From the NCBI GenBank assembly GCA_038205805.1, contig JBBRBO010000006.1:1-64000 (forward strand): DNA of 64,000 nt, written 5' to 3'. The notes beneath the pieces are model-generated. The model was not told where the DNA came from, did not search any database, and saw only the letters and a list, made by a program, of their open reading frames with translations. The DNA is from JBBSBY01 sp038205805 (GTDB lineage Bacteria > Desulfobacterota > Desulfomonilia > Desulfomonilales > Desulfomonilaceae). Both the position numbers and the translations under genes were made by a program. The stretch's first letter is position 1. Every line of letters begins with the position of its first letter. Positions 1-8,357 of this stretch are shown piece by piece.

Positions 1-1
1 T

Positions 2-1222
2 GATATTGCTTTGTTCAGCGTCACGGGCATCTCCTGTGAGAATGCGTCTTTATGTCAAAAACACACTATCACGGCTTTGCCCGTAACGCGATTTTATCCG
101 ACCTCACCAAGAATAAAAAAAGACTTTTGCAAGAGCCTCAATACCTTATTCGTTCAAAATGTGGCGAAGAACCACAAGACCGATTTCAGAAACCATTTGC
201 AGCGGGCGTTCTTTTCCGGTGAAAAGCAAAGCTGCGAAACCCGATTGGATAATGGAACGAGAAATCTATTTGTGCAACTTGAGAGCGTTTATATTCGAAG
301 TGGTGATGACGCCGAGCCTTTCTGCCGCACCGCCGTTTTAGATATAACGCATAGAAAAATGGCCGAACAACTTCTCAGAGAGAGCCACGGCCGCCTGGAA
401 GAATCTCTCAAACGACGAACCCACGAACTGGAGGAAGTAAACAATACCCTCAAGAAACAGCTCGAGCAAAACGTGCTGGGTCAAACGGATCTGAACGCTA
501 CCCTGAACACCTTGACTGCTACAAATGCCGAGCTGAAGCAGTTTGCCTATGTAGCCTCCCACGATCTCCAAGAACCGCTCCGCAACATTATCGTGACGCT
601 TCAAATGATGGAAAACCGTCACAAGGAGGCATTGCCTTCCGAGGCGACTCGACTCATGAACTTGGCGCGGGAGTCGGCCCATCACATGTCCAATCTCATC
701 GAAGACTTGCTCTTGTATTCGAGAGAAGGGTCTCGGTCGAGTGAGTATGAAGCCGTTGACTGCAACGGTCTGTTACGTAGAATCCTGAGGGACTTCAGTG
801 TCTCCATACGAGAGCTCGAAGCTGAGATCGTAATAGCGCCGCTACCGTCACTATCTGCGGATAAGCTGCATCTTAGACAGATATTCCAGAATCTCATCTC
901 GAACAGTCTTAAGTTTCACGGCGCCGACTCGCCTCGTATCTACGTCAGCGCACGAGAAACCGCCGACGAATGGGTGTTTTCCGTTGAAGATAACGGTATC
1001 GGTATTGACCCCAAGTTCAATGAACGCATATTCCTCATGTTCCAGCGCCTCCATACCCGCAGAGAATATTCAGGCACGGGTGTAGGTTTGGCCATCGTAA
1101 AAAAGATTGTCGAGAGCAACGGCGGCCGCATCTGGGTGGAATCCAACGACAAGAAACAAGGGACCAAGATAAGCTTTACTCTGCCGCACAAGCGCCCCAC
1201 GCAGAAGGAATGCGAAGCCTGA
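2..1222 (+). CDS. PAS-domain sensor histidine kinase (5' end outside window)
   Basis: This is probably a cytoplasmic sensor kinase that autophosphorylates on histidine and signals to an unknown response regulator. The frame is open to the window edge, so the start is probably upstream; the first possible start inside the window is a TTG at 11. The first ~115 visible codons look like the end of a PAS/PAC domain, ending in 'AVLDITHRK'. A coiled-coil linker follows (about residues 115-175), then a HisKA domain with the H-box 'ASHDLQEPLRN' (His codon at 560) and a HATPase_c domain with the N-box ('NLISNSLKF'), 'VEDNGIGI' and 'GTGVGLAIVKK'. No receiver gene follows directly. The kinase remnant at 4325-4549 is clearly related in its ATPase part. 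Kinase identity is secure; the ligand is unknown. Confidence 0.88.
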   Translation, partial: DIALFSVTGISCENASLCQKHTITALPVTRFYPTSPRIKKDFCKSLNTLFVQNVAKNHKTDFRNHLQRAFFSGEKQSCETRLDNGTRNLFVQLESVYIRSGDDAEPFCRTAVLDITHRKMAEQLLRESHGRLEESLKRRTHELEEVNNTLKKQLEQNVLGQTDLNATLNTLTATNAELKQFAYVASHDLQEPLRNIIVTLQMMENRHKEALPSEATRLMNLARESAHHMSNLIEDLLLYSREGSRSSEYEAVDCNGLLRRILRDFSVSIRELEAEIVIAPLPSLSADKLHLRQIFQNLISNSLKFHGADSPRIYVSARETADEWVFSVEDNGIGIDPKFNERIFLMFQRLHTRREYSGTGVGLAIVKKIVESNGGRIWVESNDKKQGTKISFTLPHKRPTQKECEA

Positions 1223-1732
1223 AACTGAGCGCGGTGGCGATCCGAGTGGTCGGCGCCGGGAGTCCTCACTTCCAAGCTAAGCGACGGGTTTTCTGTGCCC
1301 TAACACCAGGAGTTATTTCGATAACTTTGCAGTCAATGAGCGCCAATGGCCAATCCCTCTCGATGCCCTCTCTAACTTGCCGAACGTTCCCTGTCTCCAG
1401 GAGAAATGAGTGTTTCGGCGCCGGCGCGCCGGCTTTCTCGTGATGGAAGGCGCCGGTGAACGGTTACTCCACTTCTTGCCCGCCTCTCTATGACAATTCC
1501 CCTGATATGTCACCTACCATTGCACAAAACGGTCGATAAATAGCTACTTCACTGAACATAGTGAGGCCTGCCCCTGGAGCCGCATACAACGCTTTGTCGC
1601 ACTCTTGCGCTCTCTTCCTGTTCAAGTTTAGCTGGACAATAAAAAGCCATATATGCTTGTATGAAAAAACTGTGCCCGTACCTACTGTATACAAGACATG
1701 TAACCGTTAAGCTCACCCTGGAGAAAACAAGA
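1223..1732. other. Intergenic stretch with a GC-rich palindrome
   Basis: I see no convincing gene here. A 14-bp self-complementary sequence, GCCGGCGCGCCGGC, lies at 1420-1433 and is followed by TTTCTC. It could end transcription of the upstream kinase. At 1455-1467 the motif GGTGAACGGTTAC occurs; its reverse complement is the terminal motif of the ~124-bp repeat family seen at 4148 and 36500. Confidence 0.4.
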
Positions 1733-2371
1733 ATGGCCAAATCGACCGCATCCGAGAATGGAACATCTCAAGTGCAAATGACTGGAGCGCCTCAAGGCGT
1801 ATCTAAAATTGACCAGTTGATCGAAATACTGTCCAAACTGGCTGACGCAGAAGGATATTTTACTCCCCCCGACCTTTATTCGGAAATTCGCAACACGGAT
1901 CTTGAGAAAAGCGCATCCATTATTCTATCAAACCTGCGTTATCAACAGTTCGGCAAAGACGGCAAGTTTCGGGCGCCGCTTTATGAAAGTCCTGCGGTAG
2001 CCAAGAAGTTTATCAATGTCGTTGCAGCCCTGCGCAAAGAAAACCGGCGGATGTCCTACGACGAGACTGTCGAGTCGGCAAAGACGAAGGTAGAAGGCGG
2101 ACGCGGCCGGCCGGCGGACAAAGCGATGCCTAAAGAAAAAGCCCCGACGCCTCCCGCCGCAAAAGCGCCGACAAAGATCAAGCGCAAGGAAGCCGTGCAC
2201 GCCGAATCCCCGAAGGTGGAGACGCCTAAAGCTCAACCCGAACCCAAACAGGACTCCCTCGATTATGAAGGCTTGTACAGAGAAGCGAACGAAAGGGCGC
2301 TCAAGCTGGAAGCTGAACTCGGCGCATACAAGAATATGTGCTTTGATCTCATATCCGTGTTCAAGAAGTAA
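1733..2371 (+). CDS. Hypothetical protein with helical N-domain, Ala/Lys/Pro linker and C-terminal coiled coil
   Basis: I do not recognise this 212-residue protein. The start at 1733 is preferred over an upstream ATG because CTGGAG lies about 9 bases before it. Residues ~25-120 look like a compact helical, possibly winged-helix-like domain ('KIDQLIEILSKLADAEGYF' and onward, followed by repeated 'SNLRYQQF' and 'VAALRKENRRMS' helices). Residues ~125-175 are a low-complexity Lys/Pro/Ala linker resembling DNA-binding or flexible tails. The last ~40 residues are a predicted coiled coil ('YREANERALKLEAELGAYK'). It stands alone between a kinase and a toxin-antitoxin pair. A nucleic-acid-associated role is only a guess from composition. 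Confidence 0.7.
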   Translation: MAKSTASENGTSQVQMTGAPQGVSKIDQLIEILSKLADAEGYFTPPDLYSEIRNTDLEKSASIILSNLRYQQFGKDGKFRAPLYESPAVAKKFINVVAALRKENRRMSYDETVESAKTKVEGGRGRPADKAMPKEKAPTPPAAKAPTKIKRKEAVHAESPKVETPKAQPEPKQDSLDYEGLYREANERALKLEAELGAYKNMCFDLISVFKK

Positions 2372-2509
2372 ACGAGGGCGGTCGTTCCCGCTTATGCGAG
2401 CCACCCCACCACAGACGACCATTACCGTGCGGGTTGGCTCGAGATGCGCGAAAACTCGGCTTTGACCTTTGGCCCGCAATTAACTATATAAACAGTGGAG
2501 GGCGAACCA

Positions 2510-2881
2510 TTGCCGCCCGTGCGCATTATATTCTATATGGAAGATAATGGAACTGTTCCTATGGTAGAGTGGGTGCAAGATCTCCAGAAAAGGCCCAGAC
2601 TTAAGTGTTTTGAGTGGATTGAGGCGCTTATGGCTCTCGGATATGAACTGCATCGTCCATATAGCGATACTTTACGAGGCGGAATCCATGAACTTCGGGT
2701 CAGGTTTCAGAAAGTCAATTATCGCATGCTCTACTTTTTCCATAGCGGAACCGCCGTAGTTCTGACGCACGGTCTTGTAAAAGAGAAGGAGATCCCGGAT
2801 AAGGAGATCGATAGGGCCGTAGGTATGAAGAAAAAGTTTGAGGCTGCCCCCAAATCCCACACCTTTCACTGGGAGCTGTGA
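2510..2881 (+). CDS. RelE/HigB-type toxin (Gp49-like family)
   Basis: This is a 123-residue protein of the phage-derived Gp49-like/HigB toxin family, whose members cleave mRNA on the ribosome. Family features visible are 'RIIFYMEDNGTVPMVEWVQDL' near the N-terminus (given here as separate motifs RIIFYMEDNG and PMVEWVQDL), the central 'GIHELRVRFQKVNYRMLYFF' block (IHELR...YRMLYF) and 'VVLTHGLVKE'. I place the start at TTG 2510 because GGAGG sits about 8 bases upstream at 2497-2501; a GTG at 2495 or 2519 is possible. The stop overlaps the start of the antitoxin-like gene by four bases (GTGA), which indicates translational coupling. Toxin-first order matches higBA-type modules. Toxicity is inferred from the family. 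Confidence 0.85.
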   Translation: MPPVRIIFYMEDNGTVPMVEWVQDLQKRPRLKCFEWIEALMALGYELHRPYSDTLRGGIHELRVRFQKVNYRMLYFFHSGTAVVLTHGLVKEKEIPDKEIDRAVGMKKKFEAAPKSHTFHWEL

Positions 2882-3234
2882 CAATGGAAGAGAAAAAAGT
2901 ACGTTCGGATGCCCGTGAATGGCTCTATAACCGATACATCAAAGACGATCCCGAAGCCGCCGCATTCCTTAAAGAGGTCAAGATTCAAGCCGACCTAGCC
3001 GGCCGGATATATTCCATCCGCACGAAGCTCCACATGACCAGGGAGGAACTGGCCGAATTTGCGGGCCTTACTCCGGAAATTATTGAAGACATTGAAGAGT
3101 CCGACTACGGCGGCGACTGGGACGAGGCTGTTCTCCGCATCAACAGAGCTTTTCGTTCGTGGGTTTCAGACGTGATTATACCTGTAGCCCGTATGTCTCC
3201 TGAAGATTATTCGATCGAAGCAGCGAGCGCTTGA
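2878..3234 (+). CDS. XRE-family antitoxin-like protein
   Basis: This 118-residue protein carries a helix-turn-helix of the XRE/Cro type in its middle (residues ~45-72: 'IRTKLHMTREELAEFAGL' followed by 'IIEDIEESDYGGD'). It probably binds the toxin and represses the shared promoter, as in HigA. The start may be GTG 2878, overlapping the toxin stop as GTGA, or the in-frame ATG at 2884. An N-terminal region rich in charged residues precedes the HTH, which is longer than in minimal HigA. The gene is followed within 50 bases by a repeat-derived hairpin that may end the transcript. The family call is firm; neutralising activity is inferred from gene order. Confidence 0.8.
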   Translation: MTMEEKKVRSDAREWLYNRYIKDDPEAAAFLKEVKIQADLAGRIYSIRTKLHMTREELAEFAGLTPEIIEDIEESDYGGDWDEAVLRINRAFRSWVSDVIIPVARMSPEDYSIEAASA

Positions 3235-3282
3235 CTCTTCTTCAGGCCTCCGTTTCCGGTTGAGGCATCAATACCGGTCGCC

Positions 3283-3326
3283 GGGAGAAGCCTCCGTACC
3301 CGACGGAAGGTTCTCCCCAATATTCC
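3283..3326 (+). repeat. Hairpin fragment of the interspersed repeat, terminator-like
   Basis: GGGAGAAGCCTCCG and CGGAAGGTTCTCCCC form an imperfect stem, followed by AATATT. The sequence matches the 'GGGGAGAAGCC...AAGGTTCTCCCCAATATT' hairpin arm of the ~221-bp repeats. It lies between the convergent antitoxin gene and thi4 and could act as a terminator for either. Confidence 0.45.
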
Positions 3327-3341
3327 ATGTTCGCCTGCTGA

Positions 3342-4118
3342 TTACCCCAGCGCCTTGACGATCTCTTCCGAAACCTTCTTGCCGCTCATGAGCATCCCGC
3401 CGAAGATGGGACCCATGCGTGGTCCGCCGAACACGGCGTTACAGCACATTCCGCAGCAGTAAACACCGGGGAAGAACTCCTTGGTGTTTTCGACGATGGT
3501 GCGTTCACCCGCGTCGGCGTGCATGGGTCTCTCGCCCATTATCTTGCCGTTGGCCGTCATCAAATCCGAGCCGCTTTTGTTCAGAATGACCTTGGCGATT
3601 TCCGCGGCATGGCCCGTTGCGTCCACTACATACTTGGTTCGCATGGTGATGGGGTCAACATGAAGGTGAGACATCTCCACTGCGCTCCAGTTTATGACCA
3701 GCCCGGTCACTCTGTCTTCCAGCAGCATCACGTCCTCGACGCTAATGAGATTGAAGATTGTAGCGCCCGCCTTCACCGCCTTTGAGCATATGGTCGAGAC
3801 CGCTTCTATGGAATCCGCGCAGAAATATTCGCTGTCGTACGGTGTTGTCCGAACCCCGAAAACGTCGAGTAATTCTTTACCCGCCAGCTGAACAACTATT
3901 TCGTTGAACATGATGCCGCCGCCCCACATGCCTCCACCCATCGAGAGCTTGCGTTCCAGGAGCACAACCTTCTTGTTCGCCTTGGCCAAGTAGTAGGCGG
4001 CCGTTAATCCCGCAGGCCCACCACCCACAATGATTACGTCCGAGTCAAGGGAATCCAGCAGCTTGCGGGTATATCGTTCAATAATCGCAGCCGAGATCTT
4101 GATTTCATCCAACGCCAT
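3342..4118 (-). CDS. thi4: Thi4-family thiazole synthase (ADP-thiazole/ribose-1,5-bisphosphate isomerase family)
   Basis: This 258-residue enzyme belongs to the Thi4 family, which makes the adenylated thiazole moiety of thiamin from NAD and glycine. The start at 4118 has AAAGGA 8 bases upstream. The dinucleotide-binding loop 'VGGGPAGLTAAYY' is at residues 31-43, followed by 'GGGMWGGGIMFNEI' and a C-terminal 'YCCGMCCNAVFGGPRMGP' region. The position that is a sulfur-donating Cys in yeast and plant Thi4 lies in 'HLHVDP' (His153). Family knowledge says His-type enzymes use free sulfide with Fe(II) catalytically instead of sacrificing a cysteine, which fits an anaerobic, sulfide-rich lifestyle. 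No thi neighbours are present and I saw no TPP riboswitch. Some annotations use other symbols for archaeal relatives. Confidence 0.93.
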   Translation of the reverse strand: MALDEIKISAAIIERYTRKLLDSLDSDVIIVGGGPAGLTAAYYLAKANKKVVLLERKLSMGGGMWGGGIMFNEIVVQLAGKELLDVFGVRTTPYDSEYFCADSIEAVSTICSKAVKAGATIFNLISVEDVMLLEDRVTGLVINWSAVEMSHLHVDPITMRTKYVVDATGHAAEIAKVILNKSGSDLMTANGKIMGERPMHADAGERTIVENTKEFFPGVYCCGMCCNAVFGGPRMGPIFGGMLMSGKKVSEEIVKALG

Positions 4119-4147
4119 AACGCACATCCTTTCACGAAAAACTTGCC

Positions 4148-4270
4148 GTAACCGTTCACCGAAATTGGGCCGACCTCGTGACATCACGATGGAGCGCTCC
4201 GCTGGGGCGATGAGTCTCCCCTCCGGCGCTTAGCCCATGCGGAGGCGTCTCAAGCTCGGTGAACTATTAC
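4148..4270 (-). repeat. ~124-bp repeat family C, copy 1
   Basis: GTAACCGTTCACC at 4148-4160 is the imperfect inverse of GGTGAACTATTAC at 4258-4270. Inside lie GATGAGTCTCCCCTCCGGC and 'GTCTCAAGCTCGG'. The copy at 36500-36623 has the same ends, nearly the same length, and the same internal AGTCTCCCCTCCGGC and CTCAAGC(C/T)CGGTGAAC blocks. Together they define a small inverted-repeat element. This copy occupies the thi4 promoter region. Confidence 0.6.
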
Positions 4271-4324
4271 GACGTGCTCACTTTCTTACCAGAAGAGTAT
4301 AGAATAAATCAAGCGTCATACCGG

Positions 4325-4549
4325 TCATCGGGGCATGGTAAAGAAGATCGAGCTGCCCTGTCCCACCTGCGAGGTCACCCCCATGCGTCCACCGTGGAGT
4401 TCCACGATCTTCTTCGCCACAGGCAGACCGACACCGGTCCCGGGAAATTGCTCGCCGTAGTGCAGCTTTCTGAACAGTTGGAATTTCTTGCGGTAAAACT
4501 CCCCAGGTATCTCGATACCATTGTCCTCCACGGAAAATAACCACTGAGA
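4325..4549 (-). pseudogene. Histidine kinase remnant (C-terminal ATPase part only)
   Basis: About 75 codons encode the end of a HATPase_c domain: 'WLFSVEDNGIEI', then 'GTGVGLPVAKKIVELHGG' and 'GSSIFFTMP'. The catalytic HisKA domain and the N-box are missing. The reading frame runs upstream directly into a truncated copy of the interspersed repeat (4549-4657), so this is a kinase tail left after insertion and deletion. The ATPase motif is also altered (DNGIEI instead of DNGIGI). The sequence resembles the kinase at 2-1222 more than the 991-residue kinase that follows, which suggests a decayed paralogue. Confidence 0.75.
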
Positions 4550-4657
4550 CTCCAGGCCGGTGACGGCGATTGTAAAAGTTCTTAAAGAGGGGTTTGGGGA
4601 GAAGCCTTCTTTCAAGAAGGTTCTCCCCGATATTACTTCTTTGGCTGCGCATTGGTA
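4549..4657 (-). repeat. Interspersed repeat type B, truncated copy fused to a kinase remnant
   Basis: The sequence GGGGAGAAGCCTTCTTTCA (4596 onward), the following AAGGTTCTCCCC and the end 'GCGCATTGGTA' match the outer half of the ~221-bp repeats. Similarity fades near 4549, where kinase coding sequence begins. Only one terminal end (at 4657) is kept. Confidence 0.75.
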
Positions 4658-4784
4658 TAACGCCGATGATGGGTAACAGTCTTTTGATAAACAGGGATAG
4701 TTTGCCTTCCGGCCGCAAATATGAATAGTATGGGAGCGATTTTTTGTTACGTCCGTCCGAATTTTTCCCCATGGTAAATTTTGT

Positions 4785-7760
4785 ATGAAGAAGTTTCCTC
4801 TTACCGACGGTAAACCGTGGTTCTTTACCGTGTATGCTCAGATACTTGGGGCGTTCTTCGCCTTAACCGTCATCATACTGGCGCTTGTCCATTTGGCGAC
4901 CATAGTGGGGATTCCCTACACCCCCTTTAAGGGATCGTATTTTCATCAAAAACAACAAGCGCTTAGACGTCTCAAATTGATTGCGGATCTTAAGAAGGAG
5001 CAGTTAGTCTCGCTTGTAAATGAGCGCAAAGGTGACACCCAGGTTCTTGCGCAAAACCGCGCCGTAAGCTCAGCCGTGGAGGTTTTGACTCAAAGTATCA
5101 GGTCATTCTCGTCCCGCGGCGGTTCCTCGGGAGCGCTCGGAGTCCAGCTCCAGGGTGTAAAGGAATACACTTCAGTAGCGCGTGAACTCATGTTACTGAA
5201 GAATGTTTACAATATCTACAAAAAAATCAATATCATCGACACGACCAGCGGGATCATCGTGGTTTCGACGGACTCCGAAGCAACCGGCCAAAAAACCGCC
5301 CTCGTCTCGCCTGAGATTTTACGTGGGGTCACGGCCTTGACGGTGCGCTCCGTTTCGGAGCAGGGCTGGAATTATCTCGTCATCATGAATCCCATCGTGG
5401 TGGACGCTTCAATTCCGGCGCCGGCGGTCATTGCGGCCTATGTCGATCTCGAAAAAGTGATCGCTTCCACCCTTTACAAAGGGGAATGGCTCGGACCACG
5501 TGGGGAAGCCCTTCTCGTGGATGAGCAATCCTACATCGTCGCAAGCCGTCCGGCTCGCAAGGCCGACGCCGACGGTGACCCTAAGATGTCCAAGACGGCC
5601 GCGCTTGCTCGACAAAGCGGCGAAGAATTCGTTGAAAGTACGGATTATCGCGGCGAACGGACCTTGGCCACCTACAGACCTATCGACTTCGGGTCTCGTG
5701 TGTCCTGGGGCCTTGTTGTCAAGACCGACGAGAGCGACGTCTTCGGCCCCATGCGCCGCCAGACCATGTATTCCGTCGTGGTTGGGCTGCTCGGTCTTTT
5801 GATTGCTGCAGTACTCATGAGTTTGCTCGCGAGAAGAATATCTACCCCTATCGGCCAATTGGCTCACGCTGCGGCGAGTTTTCGCGAAGGGGATCTCTCG
5901 GCGCGTGCCCCGGCGCCGAGAGATGACGAAGTGGGCCGCTTGGCCGCAGTATTTAACTCGATGCTCGATAAGGTCCGGTATTGGCATCGTGATCTGAATG
6001 AGCAAGTGAGCCTCAAGACCCAGGAGCTGGAACAACTCAATGCGGACCTGCGTCACGAGGTTGTACGGCGCTCTCAGGCGCAAGACAAGCTCACGAGCAC
6101 AAACAACACCCTTGCGACGCTCAACGCTTGTAACGACGCCCTGCTGCACGCTACCGATCAACGCGCCCTTTACAAAGATGTATGCAGGATCATCGTCGAG
6201 AACAGCGGCTATCGTCTCGCATGGATAGGGCTGTTCCAAGGTCGCGACAAAGCCGCTCTTCAGCCCGCTGCAAAATGGGGTGAGGACAACGGCGACAGCC
6301 GAGCAATGTCCGGCGCGGCGGACGCACGGCAATCCATACTCGATGCTATGGCCATGAAAACACCCATAGTCTTTGACGATAATGCGGATCACCCCCCCGT
6401 TCCCTTTGATCGCTTCGACATGGCGGCCGATGGGTTGTTCACGGGAGCCGCCTTGCCCCTGGTAAGCGACCACGATACCTTCGGCGTGCTCACAATCAAC
6501 ACCGACACCCCAAACTCCTTCACGCCGGACGAGCTGACCATGCTCATGCGCCTCGCGGAAAACGTATCCTACGGCGTCACGTTCCTCCGCAGCCGCCAAG
6601 ACCTCATGGAAAGCGAAGAAAAATATCGCTACTTCGTCGAGCACGCCAACAGCATCATCATGCGGTGGGACACAAAAGGTCGAATCACCTACCTCAACGA
6701 ATTCGGGCAGGAGTATTTCGGGTACGAGGAAGCGGAACTCCTCGGCAAGTCCACTATCGGCGCCATCATTCCCCAGGTCCAGAGCGACGGTAGGGACTTG
6801 GCTTCCATGGTGGCGGATGTGCTCGCTCACCCCGATCATTACGCTAAGAACGAGCACGAAAATATCACGCGTGACGGCAGTCGGGTGTGGGTCTCCTGGA
6901 CCAACAAGCCCATCTTGGACGCTAAGGGCAATGTCGTCGAGATTCTGAGCGTGGGCAACGACATTTCAGAGCGCAAACTCTTCGAGGAAGAGCGCGAACA
7001 CCTCATCACCGAGCTGGAATCCAAGAACGCCGAGCTGGAGCGCTTCACGTACACCGTCTCCCATGACCTGAAGAGTCCCCTCATAACCATCAAGAGCTTT
7101 CTAGGCTTTGTGGAGCAAGACGCCTTGCAGGGCAAGATGGATCGCCTGCGGGGTGACTTGAAGCGCATTGGAGCCGCTGCGGACAAGATGGCCGATCTCT
7201 TGGACGAGTTGCTCGAATTGTCCAGGATCGGTCGCCTCAACAATCCCCCGACCACGGTGGATTTCAACAAGCTCACGGCGGACACTCTTGAACTGCTTTC
7301 AGGGGGGATTCTCGCCAAGGGAACGGAGATTCACGTTCAGCCCGACATGCCCCCGGTCTACGCGGACAAGGCTCGGCTGCTTCAGGTGGTACAGAATCTC
7401 ATCGAAAACGCCCTCAAGTTCATGGGAGACCAGCCGAACCCCACCATCACCGTCGGCGCGGTCGAGCAGGCGAGAGAAACCCGCTTTTTCGTAAAGGACA
7501 ACGGGGTAGGTATTGACCCGGCCTATCACGAAAAGATATTCGGCCTATTTGACAAGTTGGACCAAAGCACCCCGGGGTACGGCACGGGCTTGGCCCTGGT
7601 CCGAAGAATCATCGCCGTTCACGGCGGCCATATATGGGTGGAATCCCAGGGAGCGGGAAAGGGTTCCACGTTTTTTTTCACGCTTCCGGAGCAGATGCCG
7701 ACGTTGAAAGAGAATAACCATTCGCCGTACGCAGAGCCGTCTCAACTCCACGAACAATGA
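4785..7760 (+). CDS. Multi-domain membrane sensor histidine kinase (periplasmic sensor, HAMP, GAF, PAS, HisKA, HATPase)
   Basis: This is a 991-residue membrane-bound sensor. A first membrane segment (residues ~13-38) and a second (~326-350) bracket a ~290-residue extracytoplasmic domain that is probably Cache-like. HAMP ('ISTPIGQLAHAAASF') occupies ~350-405, then a coiled coil, a GAF domain (~440-610), a PAS domain with PAC ('ISERKLFEEE', ~615-740), HisKA with 'TVSHDLKSPL' (His760) and HATPase_c with 'NLIENALKF', 'KDNGVGIDP' (~905) and 'GTGLALVRRI'. The stop overlaps ATG 7757 as ATGA, and a single-domain response regulator follows, so the two form one signalling unit. The H-box and ATPase resemble phytochrome-like kinases that pair with Rcp1-like receivers. 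The ligand is unknown. Confidence 0.93.
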   Translation: MKKFPLTDGKPWFFTVYAQILGAFFALTVIILALVHLATIVGIPYTPFKGSYFHQKQQALRRLKLIADLKKEQLVSLVNERKGDTQVLAQNRAVSSAVEVLTQSIRSFSSRGGSSGALGVQLQGVKEYTSVARELMLLKNVYNIYKKINIIDTTSGIIVVSTDSEATGQKTALVSPEILRGVTALTVRSVSEQGWNYLVIMNPIVVDASIPAPAVIAAYVDLEKVIASTLYKGEWLGPRGEALLVDEQSYIVASRPARKADADGDPKMSKTAALARQSGEEFVESTDYRGERTLATYRPIDFGSRVSWGLVVKTDESDVFGPMRRQTMYSVVVGLLGLLIAAVLMSLLARRISTPIGQLAHAAASFREGDLSARAPAPRDDEVGRLAAVFNSMLDKVRYWHRDLNEQVSLKTQELEQLNADLRHEVVRRSQAQDKLTSTNNTLATLNACNDALLHATDQRALYKDVCRIIVENSGYRLAWIGLFQGRDKAALQPAAKWGEDNGDSRAMSGAADARQSILDAMAMKTPIVFDDNADHPPVPFDRFDMAADGLFTGAALPLVSDHDTFGVLTINTDTPNSFTPDELTMLMRLAENVSYGVTFLRSRQDLMESEEKYRYFVEHANSIIMRWDTKGRITYLNEFGQEYFGYEEAELLGKSTIGAIIPQVQSDGRDLASMVADVLAHPDHYAKNEHENITRDGSRVWVSWTNKPILDAKGNVVEILSVGNDISERKLFEEEREHLITELESKNAELERFTYTVSHDLKSPLITIKSFLGFVEQDALQGKMDRLRGDLKRIGAAADKMADLLDELLELSRIGRLNNPPTTVDFNKLTADTLELLSGGILAKGTEIHVQPDMPPVYADKARLLQVVQNLIENALKFMGDQPNPTITVGAVEQARETRFFVKDNGVGIDPAYHEKIFGLFDKLDQSTPGYGTGLALVRRIIAVHGGHIWVESQGAGKGSTFFFTLPEQMPTLKENNHSPYAEPSQLHEQ

Positions 7761-7774
7761 CCAAGGAGATACCC

Positions 7775-8278
7775 ATGGTAAAGGGCGAACCCCTAAGAAT
7801 ATTACTTGTGGAAGATAACGAAGACCACGCGGAGCTGGTGAAGCGCAGCTTTGAAGAACATCAGGTGGCGAATAAGATCATCCATGTAAGCGATGGTCAA
7901 GAAGCGCTCGATTACCTGTTCCATGAGGATCGCTTTGCGGATCGAACGCTCAGCCCGAGGCCCAACCTGATACTGCTGGACCTGTGGCTGCCCAAGGTGG
8001 ACGGCCTCGAGGTCCTGAAGAAGATCAAAGAGACGCCGCATCTCAGGCGTATACCCATAGTGGTGCTCACCACGTCCACTATCGAAAAGGACGTGGCCGC
8101 CGCCTACGAATACCACGCCAACAGCTATGTGGTAAAACCCCTGGACTTTGCAGGCTTCACCAAGATGATGTCCGACCTTGGTTTCTACTGGCTGGGATGG
8201 AACATCGACCCCTGGGGCGCAAGCGATTTCGAGGACGACCTCCCTCCGCATGAGACCGGTTCGCAGCCCAAGAAGTAA
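7775..8278 (+). CDS. Single-domain response regulator (Rcp1-like)
   Basis: This 167-residue protein is a receiver without an output domain. It has the acidic pair in 'LLVEDNEDHAELV', the phosphoacceptor Asp in 'NLILLDLWLPKVDG', the conserved Thr in 'VVLTTS' and Lys in 'SYVVKPLDF'. I choose ATG 7775 because AAGGAG lies 6 bases upstream; an ATG at 7757 overlapping the kinase stop is also in frame. Rcp1-type receivers partner with kinases of the upstream type and pass phosphate or regulate by protein contact, so this is the likely cognate partner of the 991-residue kinase. A C-terminal acidic tail of ~30 residues is extra. Confidence 0.9.
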   Translation: MVKGEPLRILLVEDNEDHAELVKRSFEEHQVANKIIHVSDGQEALDYLFHEDRFADRTLSPRPNLILLDLWLPKVDGLEVLKKIKETPHLRRIPIVVLTTSTIEKDVAAAYEYHANSYVVKPLDFAGFTKMMSDLGFYWLGWNIDPWGASDFEDDLPPHETGSQPKK

Positions 8279-8357
8279 GATTAGGGAGGACCTTTTCGAC
8301 CGTGGTTAGCGAAAAGCCTGCTTTGCACAAGCGAACTCATCAATTGTACTCCTATGA

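Noticed and set aside
4119..4260. TPP riboswitch upstream of thi4
   Set aside because: The expected CUGAGA and other conserved TPP motifs are absent; the region is a family C repeat.
5409..6857. 482-codon reverse-strand frame
   Set aside because: It lies entirely antisense to the well-supported 991-residue kinase and has no domain or start signal.
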